A stretch of 64,000 nt of DNA from Polyodon spathula (taxonomy: Eukaryota > Chordata > Actinopteri > Acipenseriformes > Polyodontidae), in contig NW_024472220.1 in the NCBI RefSeq assembly GCF_017654505.1, positions 1-64,000 of the forward strand. Reading direction: 5' to 3'. This document shows positions 1 to 15,066 of this stretch, piece by piece. Positions within the stretch are counted from its first letter, which is position 1. The number at the start of each line of letters is the position of its first letter. The position numbers and the translations under genes were made by a program. Below the pieces are notes generated by a model. It searched no databases. It saw nothing but the letters and a program-made list of their open reading frames with translations, and had not been told where the DNA came from.

Positions 1-680
<680 letters not shown>

Positions 681-1143
681 GTATCTAGATAATGTTACTG
701 GCTCACAGGTGGGAGAGTTATTGTGTGAATGAACCAAAAACGATTCTCTCAATACAACAATGAGTCAGTTTACCATGAATACTTTATAAACATCACCATC
801 AGCACGTGACACAGAAAAGTGTTTATTTTGTAATTATTCTCCATTACAGTTTTGGTATCCTCGTGGTCATTCTAATACACACAATTCATGCATTCAACAC
901 ACCACCCCCTGCTAGTAAGATATATCACTGCAAGAGATTACAAGACACAGGAAGAGGACACATTGCCAACCTCCATATATCAAACCCAAATAAGAAATAT
1001 GTTCTTATCAGTAACCTTCCACAAGCCTTTACACTGAATTCAGGGAAACACACAGACAAGGCACAGCAAAACGTTACCAAAACTACGCCTTTTCTTTCAG
1101 CAATGAGGCTTGTGAATGGCTGGGTGTGATGTGGCCCCCTCAC

Positions 1144-4100
1144 CTGCTCAAAGAACTCGTCCATGAAGCGGTCGCGGTCCACAGCGACGGTGACCTCATC
1201 CTCCTCGTCAGTGTCCTTCACCTGTCAGCACAAAGAGCTGCTGTTAGTATGCGACAGACCTGACACATTGCATTTACACAGGTATATTTGTCATGTTGAA
1301 AAGAAATGAGGTGTTTGGCTTTTGTGGTTTTTTTTTTTTACTTTTTGAAAAAACCGAGTGCTGTAATTTATACTTTAGAGTAAAAAGGCTGGACAGTCCT
1401 CCTGTTGTGCCGTAAGCAATAGTCTCTGCCAGCTGTGGAAGCAACACTAATCCAAAGTGTCCTCTGATCCAAACCATCGATCAGGCTGATAGCATCTTCA
1501 GAAGCCAAACTTCAACATCGCCATGCTGTGAGCGCGGAGTGCTGCTTGCTTGTCTGTTTGTTTTAAGTACCTGGTTGGAATGTCTTATTAAATTGATAAG
1601 CCGGTAGCACTCAGGCCCATGCTGTGGTCTATATAATTGGGTTTGCTCCATGGTTACCTGGGTCTCTTCCAGCAAGCAGCCAATTAGAGACGGGAGTGGG
1701 AGTTACTGCTGGTTGCTAGTCTGACCAGTTTATTTAGCAGGGACTTGATTGCTCAGATTGCTGGTCCGTGACCGTTTTCGCAACACATCTCATGCAATAT
1801 TCATGATCCCCATTGCATGTTTGGAAGTGCATTTTAGAGCTATATAACTACCCACTCTCCCCTCTTCAACTGTATAAACACATCCCTTATATAAGTACAT
1901 TTGCACAGTCATTTTGCGGTTTTCCCATGCTTTTCCCATTGTCTTTCTATGCAATTACCATAGCCCACCATGACTGGCCTGGCCATGTTTTTTTAACATG
2001 CATTATCATACCTCTCTGAGCTTTACAATGCTTACCTATTCTTTCATTGGGCTTTATTATGCTTACTATGGGATCTTGGAGAGTACCTCAGTGAGTTGCT
2101 ACTGCATAGGCAGACATGTTTCCCATAGATGGCATTCTCTGTTCTCCCATACAGATAGTAACCAGCAATACAGTATTAATGTTCCACCTCCCGCTGTGGA
2201 GACTGCATTCCCTTTGCAGTGACACAGCACTGTCTCCTGGAACTGCTTCAGTGTGCAAGCGCCCACATTAACGAGTCATTACCCAGAGCGACTGCGCTCC
2301 CACTGCTCAGCTAGAGAGCCAACTGCCAGCCTGCTTCATCGTAATGTGTAACCAGCGGCCCCATTCCACTGCGACAAGTGCCCGTTTTCAGTGTACACTG
2401 CAGCCAGTTGTCATGTGCTTTAAGGGATCAAAACCAGCACAGGAATAAGAACATGTAATGCAGGTATTCAAATGACAAACTACACAAATACTGACGGTTC
2501 GGTATCAACATGGCTGGGTAATACCACCACCACTCTCAGTGGAACAAAGTGTCTCCAATCCTCTGTCTCCAATTACTTTCTAACTGCGTCCTCTCAGTAG
2601 TGGGGTAAAATGGGCAACAAAGTCTTCAACTCCCAAGCACCACAATCCAGCGGGGCAGCTAAAGTAGTGCTTGTAAGATGTGCTCAGAGGTACAGAGCTT
2701 GTTTGTTGAGGCCAACATCAATTACTGCCAGTAAAACAGATATGAGCTGGCTATCAGCTGGCTGCACTTTTAATTTGAAATCAATATTGAATTCATTACC
2801 GCAACAAACAGACGGACAAGCATTCCTCTGGGTACAAAGAAGACAGTGATTGAAAATGGGGGAGAGGATACAAAGATACAAATTACAAAATGGAAACGTC
2901 TCATCAGTGGTGGTGTCTCCGCCTGCCCAGCTTTCTGTATGTACAAGACATTGGAAGCACCCTATTGGGGGACTAATGGAAACACAGCCCAGCGTGCTGT
3001 AAACCAGGCTGCATTAATCCACGTGCTGCTGCTGCAGGCACGGCTTGCTAGGACCGAGTGCAGTTGATGAGATAAAGAAATAAAAGAAAAGAAGAAGCGT
3101 AGCGCAGCCGACACCTGCAATCAGCTTTACTGTGGGGCACATGACAGGAGCTGGCTATAGCCATGCCGGCCAGACCCTGCTCGCAATTATCAGACTCCCA
3201 CTCTGTGCACCACCTCCCAACAAGTACTGGGACAGACATGCACCATGAGGGCTGGTGGGGGGGAGACGTTTATTGACCATTTAGCGGCTCATATATCTTG
3301 GCATCTCTGAATAGACAATCATCCCCTCTTCAAATACACCAAAGAGTTTTGAATGAGCAAGAAGTGCAGCGGTGCCACAGATATTATCAAGGTTAAATAC
3401 AGCAGCATCTTTCAATAAAACTCACATCAAAATGAATTCACTTTGTTTGTTTAATAGAAACGTTTGACTACAGTAAGTTGATAGGGTTTAATTAGGTTAG
3501 TTTTCTCAGGCTTGTTTTCAATTATCAAAGGGGCGAGGGTATTTAAGGTTGCATGATGTGTGAAATATCTAACAGCTTTGATCATTTTTGGCATGCTATG
3601 TATCTGTATCCAAGTTTCAACTAATTAAAAGCAACTGCACTATAGTTAGGTTGGGAGTGATGTATTTAATGAGTCTCAAGCAATGCTGCCAAGCTACAGC
3701 GCCCAGCTGTTATGCTATGATGTCCGAGGCCAGCTAGTTTTCCTTTTAAATTACAAAGTCATTCCTTTACAAAAAGGTTCAGCTTGCTACTGAAGGCAGA
3801 CAAGAACGTTTTGGCTGAATGCCTTTGTCAGCGTTGGATCTAAAACCTGCAGCAATATTTTAATACAAGCCCTTCTGATTTAAAATACTGATACCTGCAC
3901 CTTGGAAAAGTGTATTCCAATGTCACCGTGGAACAGGAAAGGGGAGGAACTTTTCCATTGAATTTCCCTAACATTAAGCTTTAGAATCAAAGATGTTAAA
4001 ACCTTTAGACTGCATTTTTAACACCTGGCTGACCTTTAAACTCCAAACTATTATCACTATTGTACACCAGCTGCCACTTCAAGCAAGACATGCGGCTGAT

Positions 4101-7100
4101 CATTCTCAGACTTTTGCGACATCATTTTGTGGTTTCTTTGATTACATGAGGTTAAATAAAATATCTCAATTTTGTTCATATAGTTTTTTTTTTTATTATT
4201 ATTATGTCTCAATCCAAAATCTGAAAAGGGCTTCCAGCAATCAGCGTGGGGGCTGCAAGGCAGCACTAGCTGGCTGCTATCAGCCAGCACACTAATGAAA
4301 TAAACTTTGAAATGTATGGGCAATAAAAGCTCTTTGTATCACAGCTGAGTGCACAGCGCAGTGGAGAGAGGGATAGCAGAGCAGCCAGTGGCTTTCCCTG
4401 CCTACACCCCCACCAGCACGCTCTGCTTTTACTGTGCAACAGGGATCCCAATCACTGAAGAGCGGTCCTGCCTGACACGGTGTGCTGCATGCATTCATGC
4501 TGTGAGCCTCTTTACTGTAATGCACTGATTTCCACCTGACAAGCTCTGAATCTGCATTCTCCATTGTGAGAAAATGCAAACAGAGAGAGTTAAGGCTTCG
4601 ATTCCTTTGAGATCAGATGAGATACGATGATGTACATCACAGCTGTACAACCTTGTTGAGTTTATGAAGAGCCGTACATGAAGAATTTAATAAAACGAAG
4701 TACAAAAAAACACCAGGGAAACCTAAAATGCGTTTAGTTTAGCAACATGAAAAAGATGACCAAATATTAGCAGAGAAATTGAACAGATTAAATAACGAGA
4801 TATCAAGTTGAACCAGACTATGCTGGGGTAAATTTCAGTGCATTCTAACCTCGATCCTGCATTCTTTACAAACACAGTAACAACCTTCAATGGGACTGTT
4901 CACTTCAAAATCCAAAAGCCATAGTGGAGCTCAATCAGAAACATGCTTCGAGCAGCTCAGATATATATATGCATCTTACATTTAAACCCTGAGTAATTTA
5001 TGCAGGTTTTACAGGGTCTATATCCAGGGTAGAACTAGTATTATTATATTTAAAATGGCCAATTATTCTACCCCCATTTTTCCCCCTACAAGCTATATAA
5101 CTGCACAAGGATCGGGCTGCACAAATTTAAATAAAATATGAGGGGAGAAAAATGATCCTCTAGAATAGAAATGGCTGGGTGTTGTACAGAGGCTAAGCAG
5201 GCACAGCATAATCCAGCTGAAGCACCTGATTGTCAAAAATTGGAAAACAGATTTTGAAATGAACATTTTGTAAGGGGTCTGTAGTGCAATCACACTGATG
5301 TATGCTCACGGATCGTATAATTGCCAGCTGGAGGGTTTCGGGGTGTTTGGGGAGAATGGTTCATTATAAAAATCTATCCACAATGGTAGTTACTGCACAC
5401 TTTTTCACATCAATCCAACAAGTTATATACTAATGAAATCAGGCTTCAAATGTGAACGCCTTGTTAGATTGTAATCAGCACACTGAGTAATGCGCTGGCC
5501 AAAACACTGGTGTTCTTGGCAACGTTGCTCAGTTACAAGCCCTGTGCAAGGAGCTTCTTCCCATAAATGCACTTTTCTTTTCTGTTAGCTAAATCATAGG
5601 AAATTAAAAAATGAAAGTGCAAATAGCATGGTTAACTTTACTAAGGTTTGGACTGGAAAGCACTGCAGATTTAAGAAAGGAATCCCTATTGAAACAAACA
5701 ATCAGGCACTGTGAAACAGCACACTCTACACAGAATTGAGACAAGCTGTCAGAGGCCAGTTTAATTACAGCTGCCATGCAGGACATAGCAGACAGGCATT
5801 CTGACTCGTACAGTGTTCTCTTATCAATACTTATTAAGTCTCAGTCATTGCCCGGGTCAGACTGGATATCCATCACCGCTCGACCCCCCGCCCCCAGATC
5901 GGTGGATCGCAGCCCTTACAGTTGGCTGAGGGGATTACCCAGTCTGATAAACTGTCACTTTGCCAGCAATTCAGCTGTTAGAAATGCAAGCAATTGCCTC
6001 CCAGAAAAGTTCAATCAATCCCATTGGGATACAAGATACCCCCTAGGATATCCATTAGCACATCCTTCATAATTACCAGCAAAGAGTCATGACACTGCAC
6101 TGGATCATGAGTGAGCATTGGGTCCTGACACAGCAGCACATGATACAGAGTCATGACACTGCACTGGAGAGTGAGTGAGCATTGGGTCCTGAAATGTACT
6201 AGGTGTTAACAGCACTGAAAGGTACAATGGGGGGAGCCACTGTTTGAATGGTACCACCTGCAGTTACATTTTCCTATTTTGACTTACGAATGACTATCAC
6301 AATGGTATGAACCTCTTGCAGAGCCGTGCCATATCAGTACAAGAAAGGGTCTACCACATCAGCACTGCAATGCTATGCTTGTTCTCAATGAATTGTGTTG
6401 TCATTGCTGGTAATGCTGTGGTCTGTAACAGCTCTGCTGGTGTTTCTGGTATTTGTGCCATTGTTTCCCTGCAGTGACTGGCCGCCCAATTGTAATCTCA
6501 GTGCAGAAGGGTTCACATTCCCACTGTCATTTATATATATTACGATCTGCATTGCATCTTTTTGTGTAATTTGAGCTTTATCTTTACATGGCTGATCCCT
6601 TCATTCTAACTTGAGTTTGGAAAATGATTTGTTTTGATTTTGCTCCCTTTCAATATTAGAATCGCTGTGTCCAGGTTAAGAGTGTTCTCAAGCCTCTGAA
6701 AGCTGTCACACGATTAACAGGTTTCTGTTTTAATAACAGATCGCAATCCGCAGGAAAGTAAAACAATTGCACCTTGAAAATGGAGAATGTGAATAGTTTA
6801 CTGACACACCTCTAGGCAGTGCAGTCTGACTGCGGGGAGGCAATCAACAGCAAGTAGCCTGCCACTGATTCTCATTCACTGGCTGCCTTTGATCACTCTC
6901 TCAACACACTGTCCTGATGTCCCCTGAAAAACTCCAGGAATAGCTGGCTGGCCACACCCTGCCCGGTTAAAAATACAGCAGGGATAAATAAAGAGCCGAC
7001 CAGACTCCTAGGGACTGGCTGGAAGTAACTAGGAGCAGTAGAGCATTAATAATCTATAGGGCAGGTATAGCATGGATACAGCTTTGGAGACAAGCCCAGC

Positions 7101-10100
7101 AAAGGATGGGTCTAGAACCTGTGAACAGTGAGACACAGACTGCACTGGAGACTGAAGCTCTCTGTCTATCTGTCTGTCTGTCTGTACAGCGCAGGTACAG
7201 CACAGGAACAAAGTGCCTCTAAGAGGCGAGCGCCTGAAGATCTCTGTCTGTCTGTCCATCTGTCTGTACAGCGCAGGTACAGCACGGGAACAGAGTGCCT
7301 GTATGAGGCGAGCGCCTGAAGCTCTCTGTCTGTCATGCCCATGAAGTAGGGTGCTGTGTGACAGATCTTGGAACTGACACACACCCCATTACACTACTGT
7401 ATACATTTCATACATGCACAGGTGCCGCCCACAATCCACGCACAATGTGAACTCGCTCATACTTGCTTCAAAGTTGAACGTTTTTACACATGTTGTGAGC
7501 GTTTAGAATAATGCCTAACAGTTTAACCACTGTCAGAATCGTGACTCATCTCTACTCTACTCCAAATCAGGGGGCTGTATGAACTGCAGAGCAGCACAAG
7601 CCAGCGCAGATCACTGCTGCTACACACAGCTTATTACACACGGCAGCTATCACTCATCCTACGGAAAACTGGCCCAATTGCCTGCCTCTCTCATGCCATA
7701 CAGAACTAAACTGACTTCCTCACAGCTCTGTCTCGCTATGGAAATGTGGAATGCAACAATCTGAGTGCTAGTACAGAATGGGAAGAGGTAGTATTCATTC
7801 TTTCCATCCCAGTAACCTCCACAAATCAATCATGGTAATGTGATTAAAGCCCACGTTCTCATGGGTAAATGTGCACACTAATTTACTTTCTCGATGTGCA
7901 TATTTTCCTATGCATGTTTCAATACACTTCACCATGCTTTACTTTTTCACCTTGTTTTTTCCCATAGTAAATCTCAGTAAGTGTTTCAATGGAGGAGGCT
8001 GATTTCATATACAGTCAGCATTCGAATATCCATTACCCAGATACACGTCAGTCGCGTTTTACCACCCTTGTATTAAGAATAAGAACAATCCCCATTATGC
8101 ATGTAACAAATGAATCCACTTTGCTTATTGCTTATTTGTTTGTTTACTGTGCACTTTTACAAAGACATCACTTAAGACTGATGTTGCTGTGGCTTCTCGA
8201 CTCAGGATCCGGCATCCTGTTTACTTCACTGATGTAAAACAGACACTGCAATTTGCTGGCCAGAAGCACACAAAGAGCTAGGAAGCAAACGGTTAAACCC
8301 AGCTGAGCTTTCTTGCAGTGTTAAAGGCAGGATATTGACAGTGGCAAGTAGCAATGAAAAGTCAGCCTTCCAGTGATGCGACTAGGCAGAGTAGTGCAGC
8401 TCAGGACAGCTGATGTGCTCCAGTTTGAAGTGTAGATCTCCCTGGTTCAAAAGCACTTCTAACAGAAGCAACAACAAAAAAAATAATACACCTGGCTAAT
8501 CACACAGTTACCTTCATTTGAATAGACACAGTTTGTGAAGACAGGACCCCCCACTGCCTGCATTCATTTGCTTGGAAATACAATACTAGCAATAATATAT
8601 GGTTTTTATTATGCTGTTTGTTGTGCGTGAATGAGCCCATTCTTCTGGGTTTTAATATCGCTTTGAAATGATTGCACAGCACCTTTTAAGTAGTCAACGG
8701 GTAAGTTGTAAAACCCATATGATGTAAAGCAATGGCATGATGAATAATATGTTGGTTTGCTGTAACCCATCACTTTTACCCCTATTTGAATATTTGTTCA
8801 TGTACATATTTATGTGTTATTATCTTTGAACCTGCAATCTTCAAGCCTGAGTCGGGTTACAGAAATTTTATAAGGGTGGCACAACTGCTGATATATTATG
8901 GGGATGATGTAAGGATACATGCAAAGTGATTTGCGGCTGCAAAACACCCACATTGCAGCCAAAATGAACACGCAAAAGTGGGACTTTAGCAGCCACTAAA
9001 AATGCTGCGTATGTAAGAATAGTTTTCACATGCCGTTCAAATGAGCTCTTTGCCATCATGAATCCATTTAAATGATATTGAAATGTATCCAAATGAAGAA
9101 AAGAGCAGGGATGTGAAATACTAAGCTGCACAAACATTATAATGAGATGTAAGGATTTTGCCTTGCACTTGGGCAATTGCTGACCCTCCAAAATCGCTGC
9201 AAACCATTGCAGAAGTGAGTAATTGAGCTGTATGAAACCACACACCTTCAGAGACCTGTCACTGTCTTCAGGATGGCTGTGTGGTGCACTTCCTGACGCG
9301 GCGACGCTTGGTTCTTGTTGAGAAGAGGCAGGAACACGCTTGGAGGAGAAGGGCACGATGGAGAAGACCCTGCATATTCAATCCCAGGATCACTTTATTT
9401 GGGGTGCTGGAGGATGTGGTGGTAAGGCATTGTGGTCTCACTCTGCAGGTCATCCTAGACCTAATAGCTGAATTTCACCTTTTCATCACCTGGTCCTCCT
9501 GGTAACACTGACAGCATTGACTTTCTCCACTATAAAGGAACATATGGTCTTTTTGGTAGCGTAACTGATGTTGGCTGAGGCTTTTCCAAATAGCCGTAAG
9601 GACTCTCCACTCCTCCTCAGAAAAATGTTTTATTTTCCGTGTGCCAAGAGGACTTTAGTTTACCATAAACCACATTGAAATGTTTAAACTTCACAGCATT
9701 TTAAATACATGTAACCATTGCCAGTAAGAAATATGTGAGCAGCAATGCCTTTGCATCCCAGCTCGAAGATTATCAACAAGGAGCCCATCACATCTGTAAA
9801 AATGCTTCTGAGGCAGCCAGCTAAAATCACATTGCATGCATGTATTTATTACTTTATATTAGTGCGTTGACCAGGAATAATTACTCACTGAGACTGCCAG
9901 TGACTTCTATGATGGCTCATTGAGGACATAGAAAAAAATAAACAAAATGTGCATGTCTAGAGGCTTCTGAGATCATTTATTTTGTGATCAAGACATAAGG
10001 GTTTGAAATGTCATGATCCGGAGAGAACACATTTCTATTCCTTGTTTCCCACTCTCCGTAATGAACCACCGAAAAGTTCCCAGTTGTACAGTGGCTGTGC

Positions 10101-13100
10101 ACGGAGAAGTCATCGCTGACGCTGGAAGTGAGTGTTGTGCTAATCTACGGAGCTGGGATTGAAACTTTCGCAATGCATGATCACATGTGCACCTTGAAAC
10201 CGGAATGGCAGCTTTCATTCGTTCTTCATGGAAGAGCAGAGGGAAGGTGCAGAGAGTCTGAAATGAAACCCATCCTTTAACCTGTGACCCGCACGCCGTC
10301 CCCTGACCTTTAGGAAGTGAACTCTGGTGCTCTCTTTCACAGCACTCCCCGGTGTAGCGTAGCCATCGACGATCGCATGGAAATAATCACCTGGTGAAAA
10401 GCTTACAGCGAAGCAAAATATGAGCAAGGAGGTTTTTATTGAAATTCCAAAGGCGCCAAGCCAAACTGGACACAACATTTAAGTAGATAAACATTTTGGC
10501 TACTGCCGTCCTCAGTGTTGTGATGATGGTGTCAATCAAAACATCATTCAGGAACACTGAGAACTCTACTGTTCACTGTGGGCCAACAAGAGTTGAAAGG
10601 TCACATTTTCACATGATCTTTCTCTGAAATCATGAAGACATCCTGCTCAAACTGGAGCTATAGAACACAGAGCCAGACTGCAGACCTCCAGCAAAGGGAC
10701 AAAGGGTATCTGTGCAACCTGCATTCTGAGGTACATGTGCTTAAAACACCACGGCTCTGATAATGACACAGAGAAACTTTCTACAGCTCCTCACGGAGGG
10801 GACGGGCAGCTTTGTGCCCAGCATAGAAATGACAGCACCTCCCTACGGTATCTAGAGGCTGGGTGAGAAGGCTCAGCGAGGCCAAACTAGAAAACAGGTT
10901 CCTGTGCTGTCACCAGCCTGCCCATTTATTATAACCCTGCGCTAGTCTTCACTCAATCAAAGAAACAACATCCCACCACCATTGCTGAAAACATACAGAT
11001 GCAGAGCTATCAGTCTCATGAAACGTGCAACATACACAAATGTAAGGAAGAAGGACTGCTTTCATCACATATCCCTTAGATTCGATATTGTAACCAAGTT
11101 TTATCACAACTAAATGTCAAATCTAAATAGCTTAGTGCTAAAGAATGTCCCAAACTAGTTTCATCACACTTGGATAAAGTGTAAAACTATATAGTGAAAC
11201 ATGCAGTACACACAAACACCACCATACTGGTGAATAATAAACAGCGTAGCTCTATGGAAACACCATCGCTCACTGAGTCACACGGACAGCATGGATACAG
11301 CCCTCTCCCCCTATCTCCCTGTCACATCCTCTACTGATCCCAAAGCTTCCACATTACTGTACCCAGGGTAAGAATGGCTCCCTCTTTTCAGTGCCTTGTA
11401 TCTGACGTGGCTCCCACTATCATCCCCATGATGACACTCTCAGGGTCAGTTTGAGTGTTAATAGGCTGCACTGAAATCACCAATACAGCGCAGAGCACAA
11501 ATTGAGCATCTGTAAGTAGGGAAATAATTCAAAGGCTGTGTGCTGCATGCAGCAGCCCCCGGTGTATAACCACCACTGCCCCAATGGTACAGCGTAGCAA
11601 CAAATGCTCCATTACATACATGCAGTGTATATTTCTACTTGTATGAAAAGTAACAAAAGGTTATTCTGCTCTGCTGTAATTGAGGGCACCTGGCTCTCTG
11701 TCATCAATGCTGTATCTCTTAACGAAGCCCCCCACACACCTCCCCACTAGCCGTGTGAGAGCTGCTGTGTTTTACTGTCTGAATGCAATGCAATCATACT
11801 GATTCTATTATGGTCACTCCATTGGCAGGTTGATTGTACTGTGCAAGTCTGATAATCTATACAGCATGGCAGCTTGTGTATGGCTCAGCAAATTAAAGTA
11901 CGGGAGAAAACAGCTAAATTACCGTTCAAAATTACCATTCAAAATTACCATTCAAAATTACCCTTCAAAATTACCATTCAAAATTACCGTTCAAAATTAC
12001 CCTTCAAAATTACCATTCAAAATTACCCTTCAAAATTACCATTCAAAATTACCCTTCAAAATTACCCTTCAAAATTACCGTTCAAAATTACCATTCAAAA
12101 TTACCCTTCAAAATTACCGTTCAAAATTACCCTTCAAAATTACCATTCAAAATTACCCTTCAAAATTACCGTTCAAAATTACCATTCAAAATTACCCTTC
12201 AAAATTACCCTTCAAAATTACCATTCAAAATTACCATTCAAAATTACCATTCAAAATTACCCTTCAAAATTACCGTTCAAAATTATTCAAAATTACCATT
12301 CAAAATTACCATTCAAAATTACCATTCAAAATTACCATTCAAAATTACCCTTCAAAATTACCGTTCAAAATTACCATTCAAAATTACCATTCAAAATTAC
12401 CGTTCCCCTTCAAAATTACCGTTCAAAATTACCGTTCAAAATTACCGTTCAAAATTACCATTCAAAATTACCGTTCAAAATTACTGTTCAAAATTACCGT
12501 TCAAAATTACCGTTCAAAATTAACGTTCAGAATTACCGTTCAAAATTACCGTTCAAAATTACCGTTCAGAATTACCGTTCAAAATTACCGTTCAAAATTA
12601 CCGTTCAGAATTACCGTTCAAAATTACCGTTCAAAATTACCATTCAAAATTACCATTCAAAATTACCATTCAAAATTACCGTTCAGAATTACCGTTCGTT
12701 CAAAATTACCGTTCAAAATTACCCAAAATTACCGTTCAAAATTACCATTCAGAATTACCATTCAAAATTACCGTTCAAAATTCAAAATTACCGTTCAAAA
12801 TTACCGTTCAAAATTACCAAAATTACCGTTCAAAATTACCATTCAGAATTACCGTTCAAAATTACCGTTCAAAATTACCATTCAAAATTACCATTCAAAA
12901 TTACCATTCAGAATTACCATTCAAAATTACCATTCAGAATTCATTCAGAATTACCAAAATTTCAAAATTACCCTACCGTTCACCCCCCCCAATTACCATT
13001 CAAAATTACCATTCAAAATTACCATTCAAAATTACCATTCAAAATTACCATTCAAAATTACCATTCAAAATTACCATTCAAAATTACCATTCAAAATTAC

Positions 13101-14238
13101 CATTCAAAATTACTTTTTCAAATTAATAATAAAAAAATGTAAATCAAAATTACCATTCAAAATTACCATTCAAAATTACCATTCAAAATTACCATTCAAA
13201 ATTACCATTCAGAATTACCATTCAGAATTACCATTCAAAATTCCCCTGGTAAACGTGTAGGTGAGTACTTGGACTTCAATCAATTGCTTTAATTTAGGTA
13301 AGGTATTCCAAGATTTGTGCTAATCTGGGTCTGTGAAAGCACCCAAAGAAGGATGCTGTATCAGGACCTAGCCTCAATGAGCTCCAGTCTCTCACTTTCA
13401 CAGTTGTTTCATTGCATCCTGGCTCCCGCTGCTGTCTGGCTGCAGGATGTCTTGAGTTATACAACAGGTCTGCACGGGGGTTAGTTTGCGATGGTGAAGT
13501 TCCGGCGCTGGTTATGTGTTATTGTCTCAATCCTAAAATTATAGCTGCATAAACCCTTCTTTACTCATCCGATATGTGAAATTCAGTGTCAGATACACAT
13601 ACAAAGGGATCCCTGTACAAAAAGAAAGATGCTTTTTTATTACATCAAACGCATTTAAGGAAAAATAAACGTGACGGACATAAGAAATGTGCACAATATG
13701 GTTTTCAGATGTATTTGTCATTGGATCACACGAGAACTTTGCATGATTTGAATGGTACCCAATTAGATTCTGGCAGGGTGCATGACATGACAGAGTCAGA
13801 TGGGTGGAGAGGGGGTCACAGTCACCCTCTGGGTGCTCCATAGCAACGTTTGGAATCAAAGCTTTGCCTTTGTAGAAAAAAAAAATCACCAGCTGTTTGA
13901 GGACTTGCAGCTGTACATACAGCAGGTTGTTCTGATGTGTTGTCCAACCCCTGCATTCCTGGCTTGGGCTGCAAAACCATGACAAAATCAGTCTTATTAA
14001 GGAAGAGATGTAGCACACAGTATCGATCGCATCTATCACACAGCCTCGATCGCATCTATCACACAGTCCCGATCGCATCTATCACACAATATCGATCGCT
14101 CCGCCATGTGTATGAATAATGAGGTGGGGCAGCAAAGTGGAGACCCGCCTTACAAAAGGAAACAGACTTTCCGCTCTCAAAAAAGGTACCGTCTGAATCA
14201 CTAGTGTCCAATAATATACTGCAGTATATAGAAGTACT

Positions 14239-14273
<35 letters not shown>

Positions 14274-14666
14274 TTTCATTGAAAATCCAAAATGCCCCAT
14301 ACTAGAGTATATTAAGTAAGCACGGTAATTGTTGGTACAATTATACTATAGCATTATTTGTTATTTGAAATACAACATTGTTATTATTATCGCTGTAAAA
14401 TACATCTTTAATAACGCATCGTAACTGCAGGAAACGCCTTTAAAAACAGACAACACCTCAGCAGTGAAAATGTAACCGTGTAACCGTGCTCTTAGAGACT
14501 TCAAACTAGAACTCATATAAAAAGCTTTTAAATACCAAACTCGGGCATCATCAACGAGTACAAAACAAATAAAGCATCTCAAATAAAACTAAAGACAGGT
14601 TTTTATTGCTGGGGGGTAACGGGCGGTCATTATTAAATGCTACTACTTCTACCAGTGATAATAATA

Positions 14667-14711
<45 letters not shown>

Positions 14712-15066
14712 TCTATCCATTGCTTTGTACTGTATGTGCACAAGAAAAACATGCATGTTTTTTTTTCAAGTCCTGCTGCAAAGCAATGTAATGTACCTGT
14801 ACAAATGGTGAATGAAAATAAAGTAATTTCTGATATTGTAACCCTTTCTATGACAAACAACCACAGCAAGTACCAACCGCACTTTCAGTTCCCGCTAACT
14901 CCAACCAGCTCGTCTCAATCAAACCCGTTACTGCAGTCTTCTGAGTGCTCATGCCACATGAGGGTTAAACATTTTCATAAGAAAAAACCACTTGCCCCTT
15001 TCCCTTCAGCTAGTGAATAAAGGCACCAATGCTTACAGTCCTGAGCTCTGCTGTGCGGTCCTTCAT
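1144..15066 (-). CDS. stx1a: Syntaxin-1 (STX1A-like), first two coding exons, 3' part outside window
   Basis: Neuronal plasma-membrane Q-SNARE that pairs with SNAP-25 and synaptobrevin for synaptic vesicle fusion. Exon 1 (15,066-15,037) encodes MKDRTAELRT and ends at a GTAAGC donor. Exon 2 (1,221-1,144) is 26 codons between an AG acceptor and a GTGAGG donor; it encodes VKDTDEEDEV followed by the diagnostic VDRDRFMDEFFEQ, the start of the N-terminal Habc region. Both exons are phase 0. As I recall human STX1A, the lengths match it (10 and 26 codons). TVAVDRDRF resembles STX1A more than STX1B, where this region is VVHVDRDHF; the paralogue call is therefore likely but not certain. Intron 1 is 13.8 kb and mostly repeats. 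The remaining Habc, SNARE and transmembrane exons must lie below base 1 of the window. Confidence 0.9.
9281..9505 (+). mobile_element. PIF/Harbinger transposase N-terminal remnant
   Basis: A 74-codon open stretch resembles the start of HARBI1-like transposases. It has an Arg-rich segment, then RRPCIFNPRITLFGVLEDVV, then a hydrophobic helix VILDLIAEF. In intact family members the order is an Arg-rich start, RPRV..F, EE.VV.RYRLS and ILDL. The DDE catalytic part is missing. A minus-strand stretch at about 9,545-9,650 reads like a small helical FSEEEWRVL segment, which could be a remnant of the Myb-like second protein of these elements. Decayed and intronic. Confidence 0.5.
11915..13242. repeat. 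13-bp minisatellite, about 100 copies
   Basis: Tandem array of TTCAAAATTACCA. The single variable base is A, G or C (CCATT, CCGTT, CCCTT), with occasional CAGAATT variants. Near 12,400, 12,690, 12,780 and 12,950-12,990 the period slips by a few bases. It gives stop-free frames of 422-476 codons with a repeated Phe-Lys-Ile-Thr pattern only because 13 is not a multiple of 3 and the unit lacks stops. Not a gene. Confidence 0.95.
13313..13345. mobile_element. Fragment of small MITE also present at 58.4 kb
   Basis: Bases 13,318-13,339 are the exact reverse complement of 58,397-58,418 (22 bases, core CTAATCTGGGTCTGTGAAA), with weaker similarity continuing upstream (GGTAAGG..). It looks like one end of the short inverted-repeat element described at 58,391. 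Confidence 0.5.
14240..14273. repeat. (AAT)n microsatellite
   Basis: About 11 perfect AAT/ATA repeats in syntaxin intron 1. A second, longer AAT tract lies at 14,661-14,711. Confidence 0.95.
14661..14711. repeat. (AAT)n microsatellite
   Basis: About 16 AAT units; reads as poly-Asn or poly-Leu in spurious frames. Confidence 0.95.

Larger units (their letters stand above)
1222..15036 (-). other. Syntaxin-1 intron 1 (13.8 kb)
   Basis: No convincing exon was seen. It holds short local duplications at 6,088-6,190 (two copies of a unit starting GAGTCATGACACTGCACTGG), 7,150-7,335 (two roughly 87-base copies with TGTC runs) and 14,020-14,100 (26-base CGATCGCATCTATCACACAG units). It also holds a PIF/Harbinger remnant near 9.3 kb, the 13-base minisatellite at 11.9-13.2 kb and AAT microsatellites near 14.25 and 14.68 kb. 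The remainder is unremarkable AT-rich DNA. Confidence 0.75.

Noticed and set aside
8400..8465. Possible tRNA or SINE head (CCCTGGTTCAAAAGC as B box)
   Set aside because: No paired acceptor or T stem and the A box is poor.
10215..10478. 87-aa minus-strand frame resembling a membrane protein start
   Set aside because: Hydrophobic stretch only; no homology recognised and no splice sites in phase.
11830..13260. 476-aa and 422-aa open frames with repeated FKITIQNY phrases
   Set aside because: Stop-free 13-bp tandem repeat read in shifting frames; it lies antisense in a syntaxin intron.
13539..14078. 179-aa minus-strand open frame
   Set aside because: No recognisable domain or splice context; the start is inside a CGATCGCATC tandem repeat. 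Chance or decayed repeat.
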